A DNA stretch of 64,000 bases from Cristatella mucedo (GCA_009760855.2 WPIO01000014.1:1441001-1505000), one strand, 5' to 3'. Counted from the stretch's first letter, positions 10,421 through 23,399 are shown. Notes: generated by a model from the sequence alone, not told the origin. A program made the numbers and translations.

Positions 10421-11007
10421 TGAACTGCCAAAATGATTCCTGTCAGCAGCTCACTAGTCAAGGGTTTCACGGCACCAGTCATTGACAGAGTTCTGCTTAG
10501 CTGCATAGTGGCGAGCAGATGTGGAGTATCATAGCCATACAGTTTACAGTTTACAGTTTTTAGCCATAGCCATACAGTTTCTAGCTAACGGAAGAACAAC
10601 TTACAGCTTGCCAGTGCATCTTGTGGGTCTAGGCAGCTGGCTAGATGGTCAATGTGAAGCGTGCGCCCTACGCATTGCATACCGCTATGTCGATCCTAAG
10701 CCTCACTAATTCAGGTAGTGGTATTTCGCGTTCATCCTATACAGACCTATCGCCCGTAGCTTACCAAATGGCAACGGCTGATCACCGAAATTCCGCAAGC
10801 AGTATTATAAAACATCTCTGAAACGCGAAAAGCTCACAGAATCGTCTGCACATTGCAACTGGTGCGGCAGGAGACTCGGGCAGACTCGCTGCAAGCTTAC
10901 AGCAGTGAATGCTCAGGGCGGCGACTCGCCAACAGGCAGACTATCGCCAAAAACGAGACGTAAGCTAGTCACATTTTCTTGTTTGTATATCAGCCAGGTC
11001 AAAATTA
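10421..11007. other. Intergenic, nothing recognised
   Basis: It contains a small local repeat of ACAGTTT and AGCCATAGCCATACAG at 10530-10580. No gene recognised. Confidence 0.45.
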
Positions 11008-11498
11008 CATTGGGGTCCCGGGAGACGAACGCCTCGAGTAGCGAACAATCTGGGTCACGAAGACCCGGGTTCGCGAAAAAAAAAAGCTTTCCTAGGTTTC
11101 CAAAAAATCAGCTGGTACGAGTTTCCAGACAAGCACCGTAAGGCTAAAGAATTCACCCGCGCCAATTTAATGAGAGCCATGTGGAGCAGCGAAGGCGCCG
11201 AGTGCACAGTGCAGTTACAGCGATGAAGGAAGGTCGGATGAAGGAAGAGTAAAACCTGCGCGATGAGTGAAGACAAACCGTATAAAGCTTCCGCACCACG
11301 AGTGGAGAAGCATTTTAAATATTGGTTTACGTTTTCCCTTGTCTTTTTTCAATGGAGGAACGATATTTCGGCGGGTTTGCGAACGAATTAAATTTTTTTT
11401 CTAGTACCGTAGGGCAAATCACGATACGATTTGCGAGGGACTCGCATTCGGAGCCCAGTCCGGGCAATGATCAGGTTCGTAAAACGAGAGCTCACTAT
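11008..11498. mobile_element. Short inverted-repeat DNA element (family C), pogo/Tigger-like
   Basis: The left end CATTGGGGTCCCGGGAGACG and the right end, read in reverse as TATAGTGAGCTCTCGTTTTA then CGAACCTGATCA, form diverged terminal inverted repeats. They match the better preserved element at 26545-27526. There is no transposase frame, so it is non-autonomous or decayed. Superfamily assignment is by end sequence only. Confidence 0.5.
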
Positions 11499-11559
11499 AA
11501 CGTATCTCCGCATTTAAATGGACTAAGCCTCAGTGGCTAAGTGGGGGTTAAGCTCAATA

Positions 11560-13600
11560 TTTCTTTTCTAAAGGGCATGCAGGTCTCAAGTGGCTGTAGG
11601 TGGCGCATACGACAGCCACCAGACTTCATCTCACAAAACTAAGAAAGCATAAAGCATAACTGAGTAAGAAGGACAATCGAGGAAGTGAGAAGCACATGAC
11701 GCCCGCAAAGGTTTCGGCAGAGTCGGCAGGAGCAGAGATGATGTAATTGCGTAATATTTATGGAATTGATTTTTAGAGTCCAAAAAAGCTCTCTTTTAGA
11801 GGCAAAAGCCTCTGTCGCCCGCGCCAGCAGTCTATAATTGAAAGAACGGAACGGCTAATTTGTTGTCCTGGGACACGGGCACGAGGAGGCTGAAACCTCC
11901 ACAGGAGCTCAGCTATTTATGAAGGACCCAATTCATGCGGGCCTTTCACGCCTGATTGAGAATTCTAATTTTACTCTGCATCCGTTGATCAACGGGGAGC
12001 CATCGCAGCTCCTTCGTCAAGAGCTGAACTTTTTGGGTCTGTTAATCAAACTTGTAGCCGTAGTCGTAGCCAGCTGCAGAGGCCAAACAGTTTCTTTGGC
12101 ATCCGTACCCAAACTGAATTGAGGCATCCAAGCGCAGACAAAACCCTAGACCTCATAAAATCTTAGAGCCAGACACTAAGGGGGTAAAACCCAAGTCCTA
12201 GATAGTGATCTATCATGATGACTAGCTGTAGATGCGTTCGTCTGAATGAAGTTCTTAACCGCCAATAATCCGGCTGAAAGGATGCTTAATTACGAGCACC
12301 TTACGATGGTCGTACTACGGGTCCATCGATTTGAAGAGCAAATAAGCTCATTCTGTCATTAACTTTAGGGTTACTTAAAAGGAGGGGTTCGGTGTTGTGA
12401 CCATTTAGCTTAAAGAAATAGCGCGATATCCAGGACGGAATGTGTGCAAGGCAGGCAGGTATTCAGTTGAGCAGTTTCAGCACGTTATGCTGACGATTCG
12501 AGTGATAAGTCCGGTTGGATATTGTCGGCACAGAGATTTTCGAGAGTCTTGAAGTAAAAGGAAGAGAGACTGAATAATAATTAGCTAGAACTTTAAAATC
12601 TAATCAAGAATTTTTACGTATCTATCAAACGATGACGATTCGAATGGCTTAGGCATAATTTCTTTATCCAGCAAAGTAGTAAAAGCTTGAGTTATTGCTG
12701 AGCGAGTAAGTCAACAAGTGAGTAAAAACGGCTATCACCACCGCTTGCAGTTGGCAGTAAATGATTGCAGGATTCGAACTCACGACCTCGGTCGTGAAGA
12801 GCGAGCATCTTACCTCTTGGGCTATCACGGCCCTAATAAAGATTCAAAAGTGCAGGGTTTGCAAGCGAGGTCTTTTTTAAAGACCAATTGAGGTACCCAC
12901 TTCGGCGTCGTAAGTCCTGAAAAATATCTACAGAGATGATGCAGATGATTCTGATCCAAAGCGTGAATAGAGGCGTAGATGAAGTGGAGGCTCGAATATA
13001 TCTATGCAAGTTTTCAATGCTGACGGTAGAAAAATCGCCAGCCACAGAATTAATATCCGCAGAGTGAGTTAGCTCAGCCTTATCAAGCAAAGTTTTCATC
13101 GTCTCGTAAAATATTTAGATTCTAACTGGAGATGCTATATTTTTCGAGAGAAACGATAAGCTCTGGCATTCCTAAGCTCCCCCCCACCGGTGTAGGCGCG
13201 AATGTAGTCTTCTAACCCGACTAGGTCGGCGTCAGAGACCAGTTTCTTAAATCGGCTCTCAAGAGTGTGCTCTCTATTCGTTTGAAGGACAGCTTTTAGG
13301 CGATCACGCTCTTCGTTGAGAGCACTCCCGAGCTTAACATTTTAACAGCATCAGCGGGAGTCTCCAGGCCATCATCCGGGTCCAGAGGCAGATCAAGAAG
13401 ACCTGCATAGCGAACAGATTTAAAGGAATTCCAGCTATCAATGCTTTTACAGCTTCGTTGCTGAAACAACTTGATTCTGACGCTCTCTTACGAAGGCATA
13501 TCAGTGGTAAATGAAATTGAGCCATGATCCGAGATTGTAAACGAGCATGCAACGAGATCACTTTGGTCACGATCTTTTGTGATCGCGAGGTTCAGATCGT
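11560..13600 (-). mobile_element. LINE-B copy, 5'-truncated, minus strand, with SINE insert
   Basis: The low-coordinate part (11600-12130) matches the 3' region shared with 31.9, 40.0 and 54.1 kb (for example CAGACTTCATCTCAC, GAGAAGC, the GTTGATCAACGGGGAGCC segment). Farther along, the minus frames 12833-13099 and 13334-13570 read as the end of an endonuclease domain and the EN-RT linker of a non-LTR retrotransposon (LTHSADINSVAGDFSTVSI, ISLHARLQSRIMAQFHLPL). Frames are broken repeatedly. A SINE S1 sits at 12722-12834. Confidence 0.6.
12722..12834 (-). mobile_element. tRNA-derived SINE S1 inside LINE-B
   Basis: It carries the S1 body (GGCTATCACCACCGCTTGCA), the B-box complement GGATTCGAACTC and the head complement (GAGCGAGCATCTTACC... 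GGGCTATCACGGCCC). The GCTGATTTAACAG end is missing, so it is 3' truncated. Confidence 0.8.
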
Positions 13601-14480
13601 GGCGGTGGCGTGTGCGTTGAACCAAGACGAAAGTCTCCGAGCCATCGAGAGCTGAGAATTGAGCTCACGTGGCTGTTTCTATGGTCTGCGAAAGGAAAAA
13701 ACACGCCCCTTCAAATAATTAAATATCGTGCTGCTCAACAACGCTTCTTATCGAAAGCAGCAGACCATAATCAGTCTTCAGATGAAGGTCAATGGCTCAG
13801 CTCAACAGGCGGTCGTCGCCGGGCTGCAAGACATTGCGAACGAAGCAGAATTAAAAGTTCGTGGTTCAGAAACGGTTGAAACAAGCTTTTCCGATCTCAT
13901 GCAAAGTAAAACTGCGAACCGGAAAGCCACAAAGAGGCTGAGGTCCCAGCTGACAAAGATGGCCAGATGACTTTATTCCCCTCCACACAATGGCCGGCAC
14001 CTACCCATGACAGCTGCAGTGCAGCGAGCTGGTTTGGGCGGCCGGGAGAGTGTGGGTGGGTCACTCCAGATATGCCTCTATGGCCCGAACTTCGAAGGCA
14101 GAGGGTCCTCCGCTGCTGAGGAAAGCGCTGCGGGCAGGCTACGGTCAGAGATACATGCCCTCACTGTTGGATATATAAGGAGACCGAACAAAACATAAAT
14201 GCAAGCACTTAATGCGGCAGCTAATGTCCACTTGTCTGGGAAAGGCTGGCCTTCCCGTGGAATCGATCGCTCCGCTCGATCTGGTCGCGCTGGCGGGCTG
14301 TAAGCTCGTGCGCGTTGTCGTGCTTCACCCGAAACCCGCAGCAGCTGCTGCTTCCGACCTTAGCGAGGTCAGGACTTGTGGACCAATATTTGCATACGAT
14401 GTCTACTCACCTCACTCGAATGCGAGATTCCTCGCTTCTCATCTCACGCCCACTCTGCCCCTTCGTCTGCTTCAGTCGTG
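13601..14480. other. Unassigned spacer with one protein-like frame
   Basis: The + frame 13728-13970 reads as a charged helical sequence (LQDIANEAELKVRG, FSDLMQSKTANRKATKRL) but lacks a convincing start or splice signal. No family recognised. Confidence 0.3.
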
Positions 14481-14939
14481 AACTCACACATCCGCAGCAC
14501 GAAAGTCGCAGCTTGACGGTAACAGCCAGCATACGTCCCCCGACGCCCAGCTCGTCTCGCGACCCGCATCCCGCCATCAGTTTTCGTCTCCCTCGAAGTC
14601 GCTACCGGCCGCCGCACCGCCTGCTAACCCAGCTGCACCCCGCCTTTCGCTCCCGCGCCGCCGTCGTCCTCTGGTCCTTCGGGGCGTCCGCCTCCGGGGG
14701 GGGGGGCCCGCCGGCTGCCCCTTCAGCCTCCCATATCTTGCCGCGTGTTTTTGTGGACCTCTGGTTGCCTCGCGTACGGGACAGTGTTCAGGCACGTGAC
14801 TGGCCTGGCCTTGTGGCCTCAGTCCCCTTTCTCGGTGGAGAGTGGCTGTCGCTCGCCCGAGACATGTATAGGGACTTTGACGCACCCGTCTGGAGCACCC
14901 TCAATCGCGGCTGGAGAGGCCTGCTCCTGGCGCGCCGCG

Positions 14940-16720
14940 GCCTTGACATTTGAGATGTGCCTCGCAACTGCAACGGTTGTACGCCACCAACCGTACGAAG
15001 GCCATCCACGAGATCCTTCTTCCCGAGCCGACCGTGTTCTCCGGCAACCTGGCGACCTGCCGCTCCCACTGGGAGGCCGAATCGGAGGCTCGGCCAGTCG
15101 ATAACGCCCACCACAATGCTCTCCTACAAAGGACGGTCCCACCTCGACAGGCTCAGGGCACCAGCCTGATGTCATCACTGTTCAAGGACGAAATCATTGC
15201 TCGTCTTCGCAGAGCCTGTAACACCTCTCTGGGAGCTGACATAACTGATTAGGAGGCAGACATCACCTACATCCTGAATGGCTGCCTCCGCTTCGGGAAC
15301 ATCCCTTCAGCGTGGAGGACGGGTCTCACGATCCTGATCCACAGGAAGGGAGACCCCAGCCTACCCGACAGCTTTCGACCGATCACGCTGTTGCACACGC
15401 TGCACACGCTCTATAAGCTGCTCTCGGGCTGCCTGGCCGCAAGGCCAAGCAAGCTTGCTGCGGGGCTGCTGTCTCCGCAGCAGAAGGGCTTCTTACCGGG
15501 CGTGGAGAGCTGCCTCGAGCACTTCTTCCCAGTGGAGAGTGCCTTTGACGAGGCCAGGGATCGGCAGGGAGCCGGCGTGGTCAGCTCGGCGTTCCTCGAC
15601 CTGCAGAACGCCGCTGGCAGCATTCCGCGTGTCTCCCTGCTCCATGTGCTCCGGCACGCCGGGGAGTTCTGGGGGTAGACGAGGAAGGAGTTCTGCGAGT
15701 TCGTGGAGCGTCTCTCCGTCAGCTCGCTGCTGGAGCTGCCGGTACGAGATGAGTCGTTGTCAGCTTTCCCCATGACGGCTGGCGTCCGATAGAGCGACCC
15801 TCAGAGCTCGCCAATTTTATTTGATCTTGCGACGGGTCATCTGGCTCTCCGGCAGCAGTCTGGGGTTCAGCTTCATGCTGGCGCGATACCGCTCTGTCAG
15901 TCTGTCTGTCTGCCAGTCTGCGCCCTGGCAGACGATCTCGCTATATTCTTGGGAATTTCCACCAGTCTGCAGCCGCGCCCACCGGCCTGCCCGCAGGCCC
16001 TGGTGTGGGCTGCCGAGCGGGCCGTCCTGACACTGGGCAAGCAGTTCCGGCCGTTAAAGTGCTGCGTGGTCGCCCGCCGGGGCAGGAAGGCAGTGCCTGC
16101 TTCCATCTCCTTGCGCGGCCAACAGATTACCGAGCTGCTGGAGAACGAGTTGGTGACGTACCTCGGAGCCCCCACAGGTCTCGGACGGCCTTGGACCGAG
16201 ATTGAGTAGGCCAGTTCTTCCCTTGACAGGGACATTCGCTTGCTGCAGGCAGGCCTTTGCGCCCCCTGACAAAAGCTAGATGCCTTGCGGACTTTCCTCC
16301 TACCACGACTCGATTACCTCTGTCTGGCGCTGTTGGTGCCCAAGGCTGCCCTGCTGCCGGCTGAGAAGACTCTTGCGGAGCTCTGCCGGTCCGTGTGCCA
16401 CGTTCCGCTATTCAGATCGACGCACTTCCCCTTCGCGCCGAGCTCAACCAGATGCCTCGGTCTCGCACGCTTCGCGACCAACTCGGTAATCCTCCCTGTC
16501 GCTCAGGCCTGCCGCATGCTGTGGTCCCCCAACGCATGCGTGCGATGCGCCGCATGTCACCGTCTCGGTCGGGCCGTTGACAGCGTGGGCGGCACGCCTT
16601 CGTCTGATGAGGAGAATTCGGCCCTGGAAACCGGGTCGGCCCAGCCTCGCTGTGGGTGGATCCGCGACGATGCCTTAAGCCTTCGTGGTCGGCGCCCTGA
16701 GTGGCTGGTGGCCAGATAAT
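14940..16720 (+). pseudogene. Decayed R2/NeSL-group non-LTR reverse transcriptase
   Basis: One continuous frame (14950 to 16719) encodes a reverse transcriptase broken only by in-frame stops at 15250, 15676, 15790, 16207 and 16267. Seen in order: a pre-RT segment (LQRLYATNRTKAIHEILL), the motif WRTGLTILIHRKGDP then SFRPITLLHTL, QKGFLPGVESCLEHFF, a DLQNAAGSIPR region that is normally DLxNAFGSxPH, GVR-stop-SDPQSSPILF, and the catalytic LADDLAIFLG. The thumb follows (LLPRLDYLCLALL). Spacing and motifs fit the R2/NeSL (restriction-like-endonuclease) group of non-LTR elements better than CR1/L2. The element is much richer in GC than its surroundings. The 5' part (about 14480-14940) probably belongs to it but is not diagnostic, and the C-terminal endonuclease is not identified. 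Confidence 0.75.
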
Positions 16721-16923
16721 GAAGCCTGTCTGGCGGACCGCGGCATTGCGCAAGGAACGTACAGCATTACGGCGGCCTTGCGTCTCGGACGCCATTTCCG
16801 GGTCGGAAGCCATGTGGTTCCTGTTCCTGAACCGGAAGACGCAGGTAGCCCCGCAGCCACGGTAAGGCAAGGCTCCTCGGGCTAAGGTACAGTTATTTGT
16901 TCAAATATTCAAAAAATAAGTTA

Positions 16924-16943
16924 TACACACACACACGCACGCA

Positions 16944-17038
<95 letters not shown>
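16924..17038. repeat. Compound microsatellite (AC)n(GCAC)n(AC)n(AT)n
   Basis: About 90 bases of AC/GCAC units pass directly into about 13 AT units. Confidence 0.98.
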
Positions 17039-17552
17039 GCTGGAGAATACATGTGGGGCGGGTCAAGGCGGGGCGTACGGGACTAAGCTCGTCTATGGAG
17101 CACTCTTATCTGCTGCAGACCTCGCACTAGCGAACAGATCCTGGCGAAAATTATGGCTGCACGTTGTATCGTAAATGTCGTTTCGGATGACCGAGCCACC
17201 GCCTGAGCCCGCTGACCACGAAAAGCAGGGTGCAGGCAATCTAAGCCTCTAGGCAAAATTGCGCGAAGCGATGACGACAGAAATTAAGCGCACGCTCTGC
17301 TGCCTCTCTGTTTGTCCGTGACGGCGACTCTAGCAGCGGTCGCTGCAGGCGGTGCTGCAGGCGGCGCGGCGCTTAAAATGCTCGCTGTGGCAGATATGCC
17401 AGCAACAGCGACGGCGCACCGTCGGCTCGTGTGACCTTCGTATAACAGAGCTGACATTTTTCATCGAGCGACAAATGTCGGACGCATTCCGTGACGACCG
17501 CACGGTCGGCCGGCTCTAGTCCATCTACCGAGCTCACTGGCAGCGTAGCGTA

Positions 17553-17622
<70 letters not shown>

Positions 17623-18635
17623 GGAAACGGCGAAACGGCGGCGTGCTAGGTCGGCAGGATTGTGATTACCAACATGTTTGTTATTCAAAGTTTCCTGACT
17701 AATAACGGCTAGAAAGCGATTACGGAATAATCTTTGTCTAAGCGGTGTCTAAAAGCCAGAGTCATGCATTAGGCAGTCGTATGCGCCCTAGCATTTGAGC
17801 TAGACGGGAGTTTCAACCGAGGCTCAGGCGCCGAGCAGCCATTCAAATAAGCTCTGGCGTCGTACGAGAGTTTTGGTACACAATGGCTGCTGCTAGACGC
17901 CTGCAACCACTCGGTTACTGTCGATTAGATTGCTTCATGCTACGGATATGGACTTACGCGAGGGAGCTCGTCCTTCTGCCGGGCATACCTGGGTGAATTG
18001 ATGCTGCAACTATAAGTCGCAAGCCACGGTTCAGAGGCCTTAGGGCTTCACTTATATTTGCCACGCGTCGGCGATTAGCTTCGCCGCTACAAGTGCTGCG
18101 TTTGAAACCCACGGAGATTAGTGCAACAGCCGCTAAGTAATTTTTGTAGCGTCTGTTATCGGAAGCGCTCGATAAGAATATAAAACACAATTTCTGTCCC
18201 TAGGTAGTAAGTCGTATTTCCTAATTGCTTACGCCTCGGAAGTATAGAAAATGGCCACTATTCCACACTAACTTTTCTCTTGAGACGAGAAGGTTGAAAT
18301 AATTGGAGATTATTTCCGATGAGAAAGCTGAAAAAAATTTATCCTCCCGTAGTTTAAATTTAGTCAGAAAGAACAGCAAATGAATCAAAGCTAACATACA
18401 CTTACTCTGAAGTGGCCCTTCAAAAGGGTTGAGAATTGAGTAGATGTTCTAAATTTGCAGCTATACCGTAAATCGCTTTCTCGAAGAAGCCGCTTAGCGT
18501 AGTACCCATCATGCTTTTGTTAGACTGTCCTTGGTAACGACGCTCAAACGATAGGATAGCCTGGTGAACGTGCTCACTCATTCCTGTGACTAAAATCTCA
18601 TGTTTTCCTTAAATGTTTCTAGATGAGCATCAGTG
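17039..18635. other. Unassigned spacer
   Basis: No conserved frame or repeat family recognised apart from the CT microsatellite at 17554-17622. Confidence 0.45.
17554..17622. repeat. (CT)n microsatellite
   Basis: About 34 CT units with a single interruption (CCCT) near 17598. Confidence 0.98.
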
Positions 18636-18657
18636 ATATATATAATATATATATGTA

Positions 18658-18698
<41 letters not shown>

Positions 18699-18970
18699 GT
18701 ATATATATATATATATGTATATATATGTACTTATAGGGGCATTCTGCATCCCAGTTTGGAATAGCTGTATACGAGAGCCTGAGCCAGCTGCTCTCAGTTT
18801 TCAGCCTTTGTTTTGATTTCGCAGATAGACGTATTCGCTACCTTAATAGATAATGTATAATATACAAATACTATATATATATATTAAATACATACTTGTT
18901 AATATATTAAATATATATACATAACATTTTTATAATGTTATATAATATAATTATATAATATAATACCTAT
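18636..18970. repeat. AT-rich (TATATG/AT)n microsatellite region
   Basis: TATATA runs with interspersed TATATG at 18636-18728, and a second AT-rich block at 18855-18965. No coding content. Confidence 0.95.
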
Positions 18971-19229
18971 AGAATATTAAACTAATGTAGCGAAGCTGCT
19001 CCAAACCGCTTTCTCCGTCCTGTTCAGCTTCTTGGTGAATGCGTCACTCTCTATGATCTCCTTTATCTGTGTTCTCACGAAGCAGAAGCCATCTTTGATC
19101 GGTGCCTCCGACAGCTGTGGAAAGGCGCGGTGGAGGTAATTCAAACGCTGCTGAATCATAGTCTAGAGCTGTGACAAATTGCTCGATGAGACAATGACTT
19201 GATGTGAAGAAGTGACATCAGCACATTCG

Positions 19230-19352
19230 GAGGATCGACAAGCATGATTTTACTCAATTGCATTTCCCTTTGCAGCAAATGCAAAGCGCCTAGAGAGAGA
19301 TTGTGTTCTCTGAGGGAGCTTTATCAACTGCATTATTATTATTATTATTACC
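19230..19352 (+). mobile_element. LINE-A 3' tail fragment
   Basis: It reads AAGCATGATTTTACTC, TTTGCAGCAAATGCAAAGCG, AGAGAGATTGTGTTCTCT, then (ATT)n. Confidence 0.85.
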
Positions 19353-19829
19353 GTTGGCTTTCACACGACGTTATCTTTCCCTACGAGGAATCCTGACTGC
19401 CGTAGCCGGCCTCCTTAATAATAGTGCACCTCAGTGCTCCGGCTGTCCCATAAGCAAAGAAAACAAGGCAACTTCGTGAAACCACCCAGTGAGACCCATT
19501 CAGAATGATGCCATTTTGAAGTCTTCAATGACCTCCCAGCCCGTAGTCTCCCGAACTTGAAGTAAATCAGCGATAATGACTCGGCACTAGCGAAATCTTC
19601 TTTGAGGTGCACTGAGTGGGCTTTAGGAAGGGACGGATACTTTTTTCAGCTATAATGCAACACGGATCTAAGGCTCTTGGTTGAGCTGTCCATGAATATG
19701 TGCCATTCACCCGGGTTTCATGTAATTGCTGTAGCCTCGAGTAGACCGGCGGCGTTGCTATAGAAGCAGAGCCCATCTTGCCAACTGACGAAGTTGGCCA
19801 CGAGTGCTTTGGCGCTTTCTCTGGCTTTT
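19353..19829. other. Intergenic, nothing recognised
   Basis: No repeat or gene family recognised. Confidence 0.4.
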
Positions 19830-20060
19830 CTAATTTTCCATCTTTTCCATCCAACTATTCTATATTCTTTGCTTCTTATTCTATATTATTTTATTCTTTT
19901 CTTTTTTCTTTTATCTTTTTATCTTTTTATTATTTTTTAATTTTTATTCTTCAATTTTTTAAATTTTTTATTCTATATTCTTTTTATTTCTATATTCTAT
20001 ATTCTCTTATTCTATATTCTTTGCTTCTTATTCTATATTCTATATTCTACATGCTATATT
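19830..20060. repeat. TTCTATA-type pyrimidine/AT-rich low-complexity repeat
   Basis: Units of TTCTATATTC recur, and a roughly 31-base segment (TTCTATATTCTTTGCTTCTT then ATTCTATATT) occurs near 19857 and again near 20011. The open frame through it (19778-20215) is low complexity and not a gene. Confidence 0.85.
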
Positions 20061-21292
20061 CGCCACCGCTTGAGCCTAGATGGAAAAAGCTCAGCAGCAG
20101 ACTTGGTAAAGGCGAGGTTTCTGATAAGATCGTTGAGGTCTCTCTCTGTTTGGGGCCGTGTGTGGCCAAATGTGGCTTCCTCTCCTCAGCCGCAGCTGTG
20201 AAATTGGAATCTTGACCTGCGATATCTTCATCGTTGCCTGACTTGCTGCTTTCTCCCGAAGATCGCCGATTCTTCTTCGGACAGGAGGGGCCTAGGAGCT
20301 CAGAGCAGTGTGCCACTCGGCTGTTGGTCAAATGAGTGTGTGAGCGCATGATGAGAGGTGCACTATCGCCAGTGAGACGTGCGGAGGCGTCCGCCATGCA
20401 AAGTAATAGTTGCTTGGGTGACCAATCAGTTCCTGCCTAATTCTAGGGACAAAAAACTCCCCGACTCTCCTTGCTTTCCCTGTGCCAGCATGTTATCATA
20501 TCAAAATCATAAGAAATTACATCATGATATTTCACGCATTGCCTAATATTGTGCACGGAATTTCCTCTAGCTAGCATCAGTTGACTACCTCATCTTCACA
20601 AGTTCTCCTGCAATGTTCGCATGTGAAATGAGGTACCGATGACTTGTCTCGATTCCCAGCAGGCAGATCGAAGTTTGTCCTGCAGGTCTGGCGCACCTCA
20701 ATCACTTCCGCCGAGTAGATGCTCGCTCCCTTCTTGAGAAATTGTCCACATGCCTAGTAGAATGCATACGGTGGGTGCACGCAACCTTTTTATGCCATGC
20801 TAATTGCATATGGCTTTCCAATATCCTCTCACTCTGCGATACCATCAAATAAATGTTCGCTTAAGACATATGGACTGTTAGACTTCAATGGATCCAACTT
20901 TATAGTGCTATGTCGCCTGCTTGACTCTCACTAATCGGGATAGCGAATTGTGCTAGTTATATTTTTTGCTGCTCTATCGGCGAGCATTTTCGCTGAAAAA
21001 ATGGGTGTTAAATGTCGTTTGACCCAGTCATATGCTGACGGCAGCATTGAGCACTCGAAAGCGGAAGTAGTTATCTGCTCTGCTGAACTTCGGAATTAAG
21101 AAAATCCCCAGCTAAATTGGCGAGTTCTGGAGCCGCGCTTACTAAAAATTGAGCAAATCGCCAAACGGTATTAGGTATATTGAACCTATTCGGATTCTGA
21201 ATCAACGCTCTTTCCGAAGAGTTCACGAGGAGGCAGTACTAGCAGCTCAGCCGCATTATACCCCGTTTTGGCTAACTAGTCTTGAGGGGGCG
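20061..21292. other. Intergenic, nothing recognised
   Basis: No conserved frame or repeat family. A CTACCTCA at 20585-20592 is not in a transcript I can define. Confidence 0.45.
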
Positions 21293-21412
21293 GATAATAA
21301 TAATAATAACAATAATAATAATGCACTTGATAAAGCGCCCTCAGAGAACTCAATCTCTTTCTAAGCGCTTTACATTTGCTGCAAAGGGAAATGCAATTGA
21401 ATGGTGATCTCA
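21293..21412 (-). mobile_element. LINE-A 3' tail fragment, minus strand
   Basis: (AAT)n, then the complement of the tail hairpin (TAAAGCGCCCTCAGAGAACT, CTTTCTAAGCGCTTTAC) and TGCTGCAAAGGGAAATGC. Confidence 0.85.
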
Positions 21413-21954
21413 TTCTAAACTGTTCCCAGAGGCAGACAAGTCAGCATAATAACCAGTTATGGATAAAGACGCGCACATTTGCAAAGCGGGCGAGCGCATA
21501 AAGGACATTAATTGACATGAATGATGGACGCTGAGAGAAACGGCTTGGTTTTTCACTTCACTTGATTTAATCAATTCAGGGTATGTAGTGACGTAAATTG
21601 CCGATGGGGGCTTCCATACTTTTATATTGCGCTGGGCCGTAAAATGAGGCAAATCCTTGGCTTGGCCTTATTTCCAGGTATAGCCACATTTGGCCCGACT
21701 CTGTGCTGATGATGACTCAATTTACTTAATAACTATATTATTAATAAAGATAATAAGACGTTCCGTCGGCGTCCTAAGAGGACTAAATAAATCTCCTTCT
21801 AGGCAACTTTTATAGGCTGGAAAGAGCAAGACAATTACACGAACAAAGTCGGCACGCATTATCATACAAAGGAAATTGGTTGCTCTGTTTGCGGCGCTGG
21901 GAGCGCCACAGCGAAGGCTCGCTTCTCACTTTCGAGTACTAAATACCAGCGTCG

Positions 21955-22260
21955 GGATAATAACGATAACAATAGTGCATTTTTATAATGCCCTCAGAGA
22001 ACTGAATCTCTTCCTAGGCACTTTATAGATGCTACATAGAAAGCATTACCAAATGATTGGTGGTGATATTCACAAGCAGCAGGCACAGTGTAAGCACACG
22101 TATGCACAAGAAGGACGAATCATGAAGACCCAATAAATTATATAATAATCAGATGCATTTTAATTTTCTTTTTTAATGTCGTCATGTCAGGAGACGTTGT
22201 GACGTTCATCGGGAGTGAGTTATAGGGTTTGGGAGCAAACGGATCTAAGGCACGTTAGTT
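21955..22260 (-). mobile_element. LINE-A 3' end and last ORF2 codons, minus strand, diverged
   Basis: The tail complement (ATAATGCCCTCAGAGAACTG) is followed by 3' UTR (GCACAGTGTAAGCACACG, AAGAAGGACGAATC) and ends in the region complementary to the WNSLP...FGDRAF codons (GAGTTATAGGGTTTGGGAGC). Confidence 0.7.
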
Positions 22261-23365
22261 AAATGGTTAGAGCATGCAACCCAAGGCTGCAAATTCACAT
22301 CTTCCCAAAAATCTTGCACAAAAGTGTAGAACACAGTTCTATTCTTAGCCTTCGGGTCCAGTCAAGTTTAAATAAAAATATCAAGTCAATCGGACAAATG
22401 TTGTTTAACCATTTTGCACAAGATAACTGAGAAGGCACATACGAATACAAGGAGTGCCTTTAAAACATATACAAAAAAGAGCCAGCTTGCATTGATAAGT
22501 CTCCAAAACAAGCCCAGATACAACATGGATTGAAATTTTACTGCCACATATAGCATGCAACAGCAGCATTTTAAAAAGTAACGCCCACCGCAGTATATCA
22601 CAGGCTCATACAAAGAACAGGGATTCGCGCTGCCACGCCACCGTGCGCTTTGCGAGGGAACGGGAGGAGGAGGGCTTGAAGCCAAAATGGATATTTTTTT
22701 CAATGGATATTAATTGTCAGCTGCTGAAGCCCTTTTAGCGCTCGGCCGCAGATTTCCATGCTTCGCTGAGCGTGCGCCGGCAGCCGGGGAGGGAGGCGCG
22801 GCGGAGTGGCCAAGGGCGTCGAAAGCGGCAGAGCAGGCGTATCGGTCAGCTTCGGGGCGGATGGACGATGTCGAGTCGAAAGGAGACGCTCGAAGCGCGT
22901 AGGCCAAGTGCTTCTCGCCGATGCCAGCCTGTTGACAACGCTGTCGACGGCTCTCTGCGCCATCTTGCCAGCGGCGCGTGCGACTCGGGTGCCTTGCGCC
23001 GACTTCCGCGTCTTACGAGCCCGCCCTGGCGCACGCCACTCTCGCTTCTTTCCGTAGTAGCAGTGAGCCTCGCTCTCGTTCCTTCCCGAGTCTCGGAGCT
23101 CCTGTTTGGGGCTCGCATCGCCGCCCTGCCGCCGACGCCCGTCGCGGGTGCGCGCGACCTGCCGCGCGTCGGCCGCCGGAATCGCTTACTCCATTGGCTG
23201 GATTTTTTTGAATAATAATAATAAATACCATTCGAAATCTGGCTATTATTATTATTATTAATATTATTTATTTATTCGAAAATCTGGTTGGACTTTTTCG
23301 AACGGCTGCAGAAATCCCGTGCTGCTTCGCAGCTCGAGTGCCATTGCGAGCTAGCGTTCTGACGA

Positions 23366-23399
<34 letters not shown>

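Noticed and set aside
18636-18728. CRISPR-like or satellite array
   Set aside because: Plain AT/TATATG microsatellite without spacers or a unit longer than a few bases.
19778-20215. 145-codon frame rich in Phe, Leu, Ile, Tyr
   Set aside because: It is translated from the TTCTATA low-complexity repeat.
20585-20592. Second CTACCTCA (let-7 seed match)
   Set aside because: It lies 18 kb beyond the probable lin-41 UTR end in DNA with no definable transcript; a single 8-mer is expected about once per 64 kb by chance.
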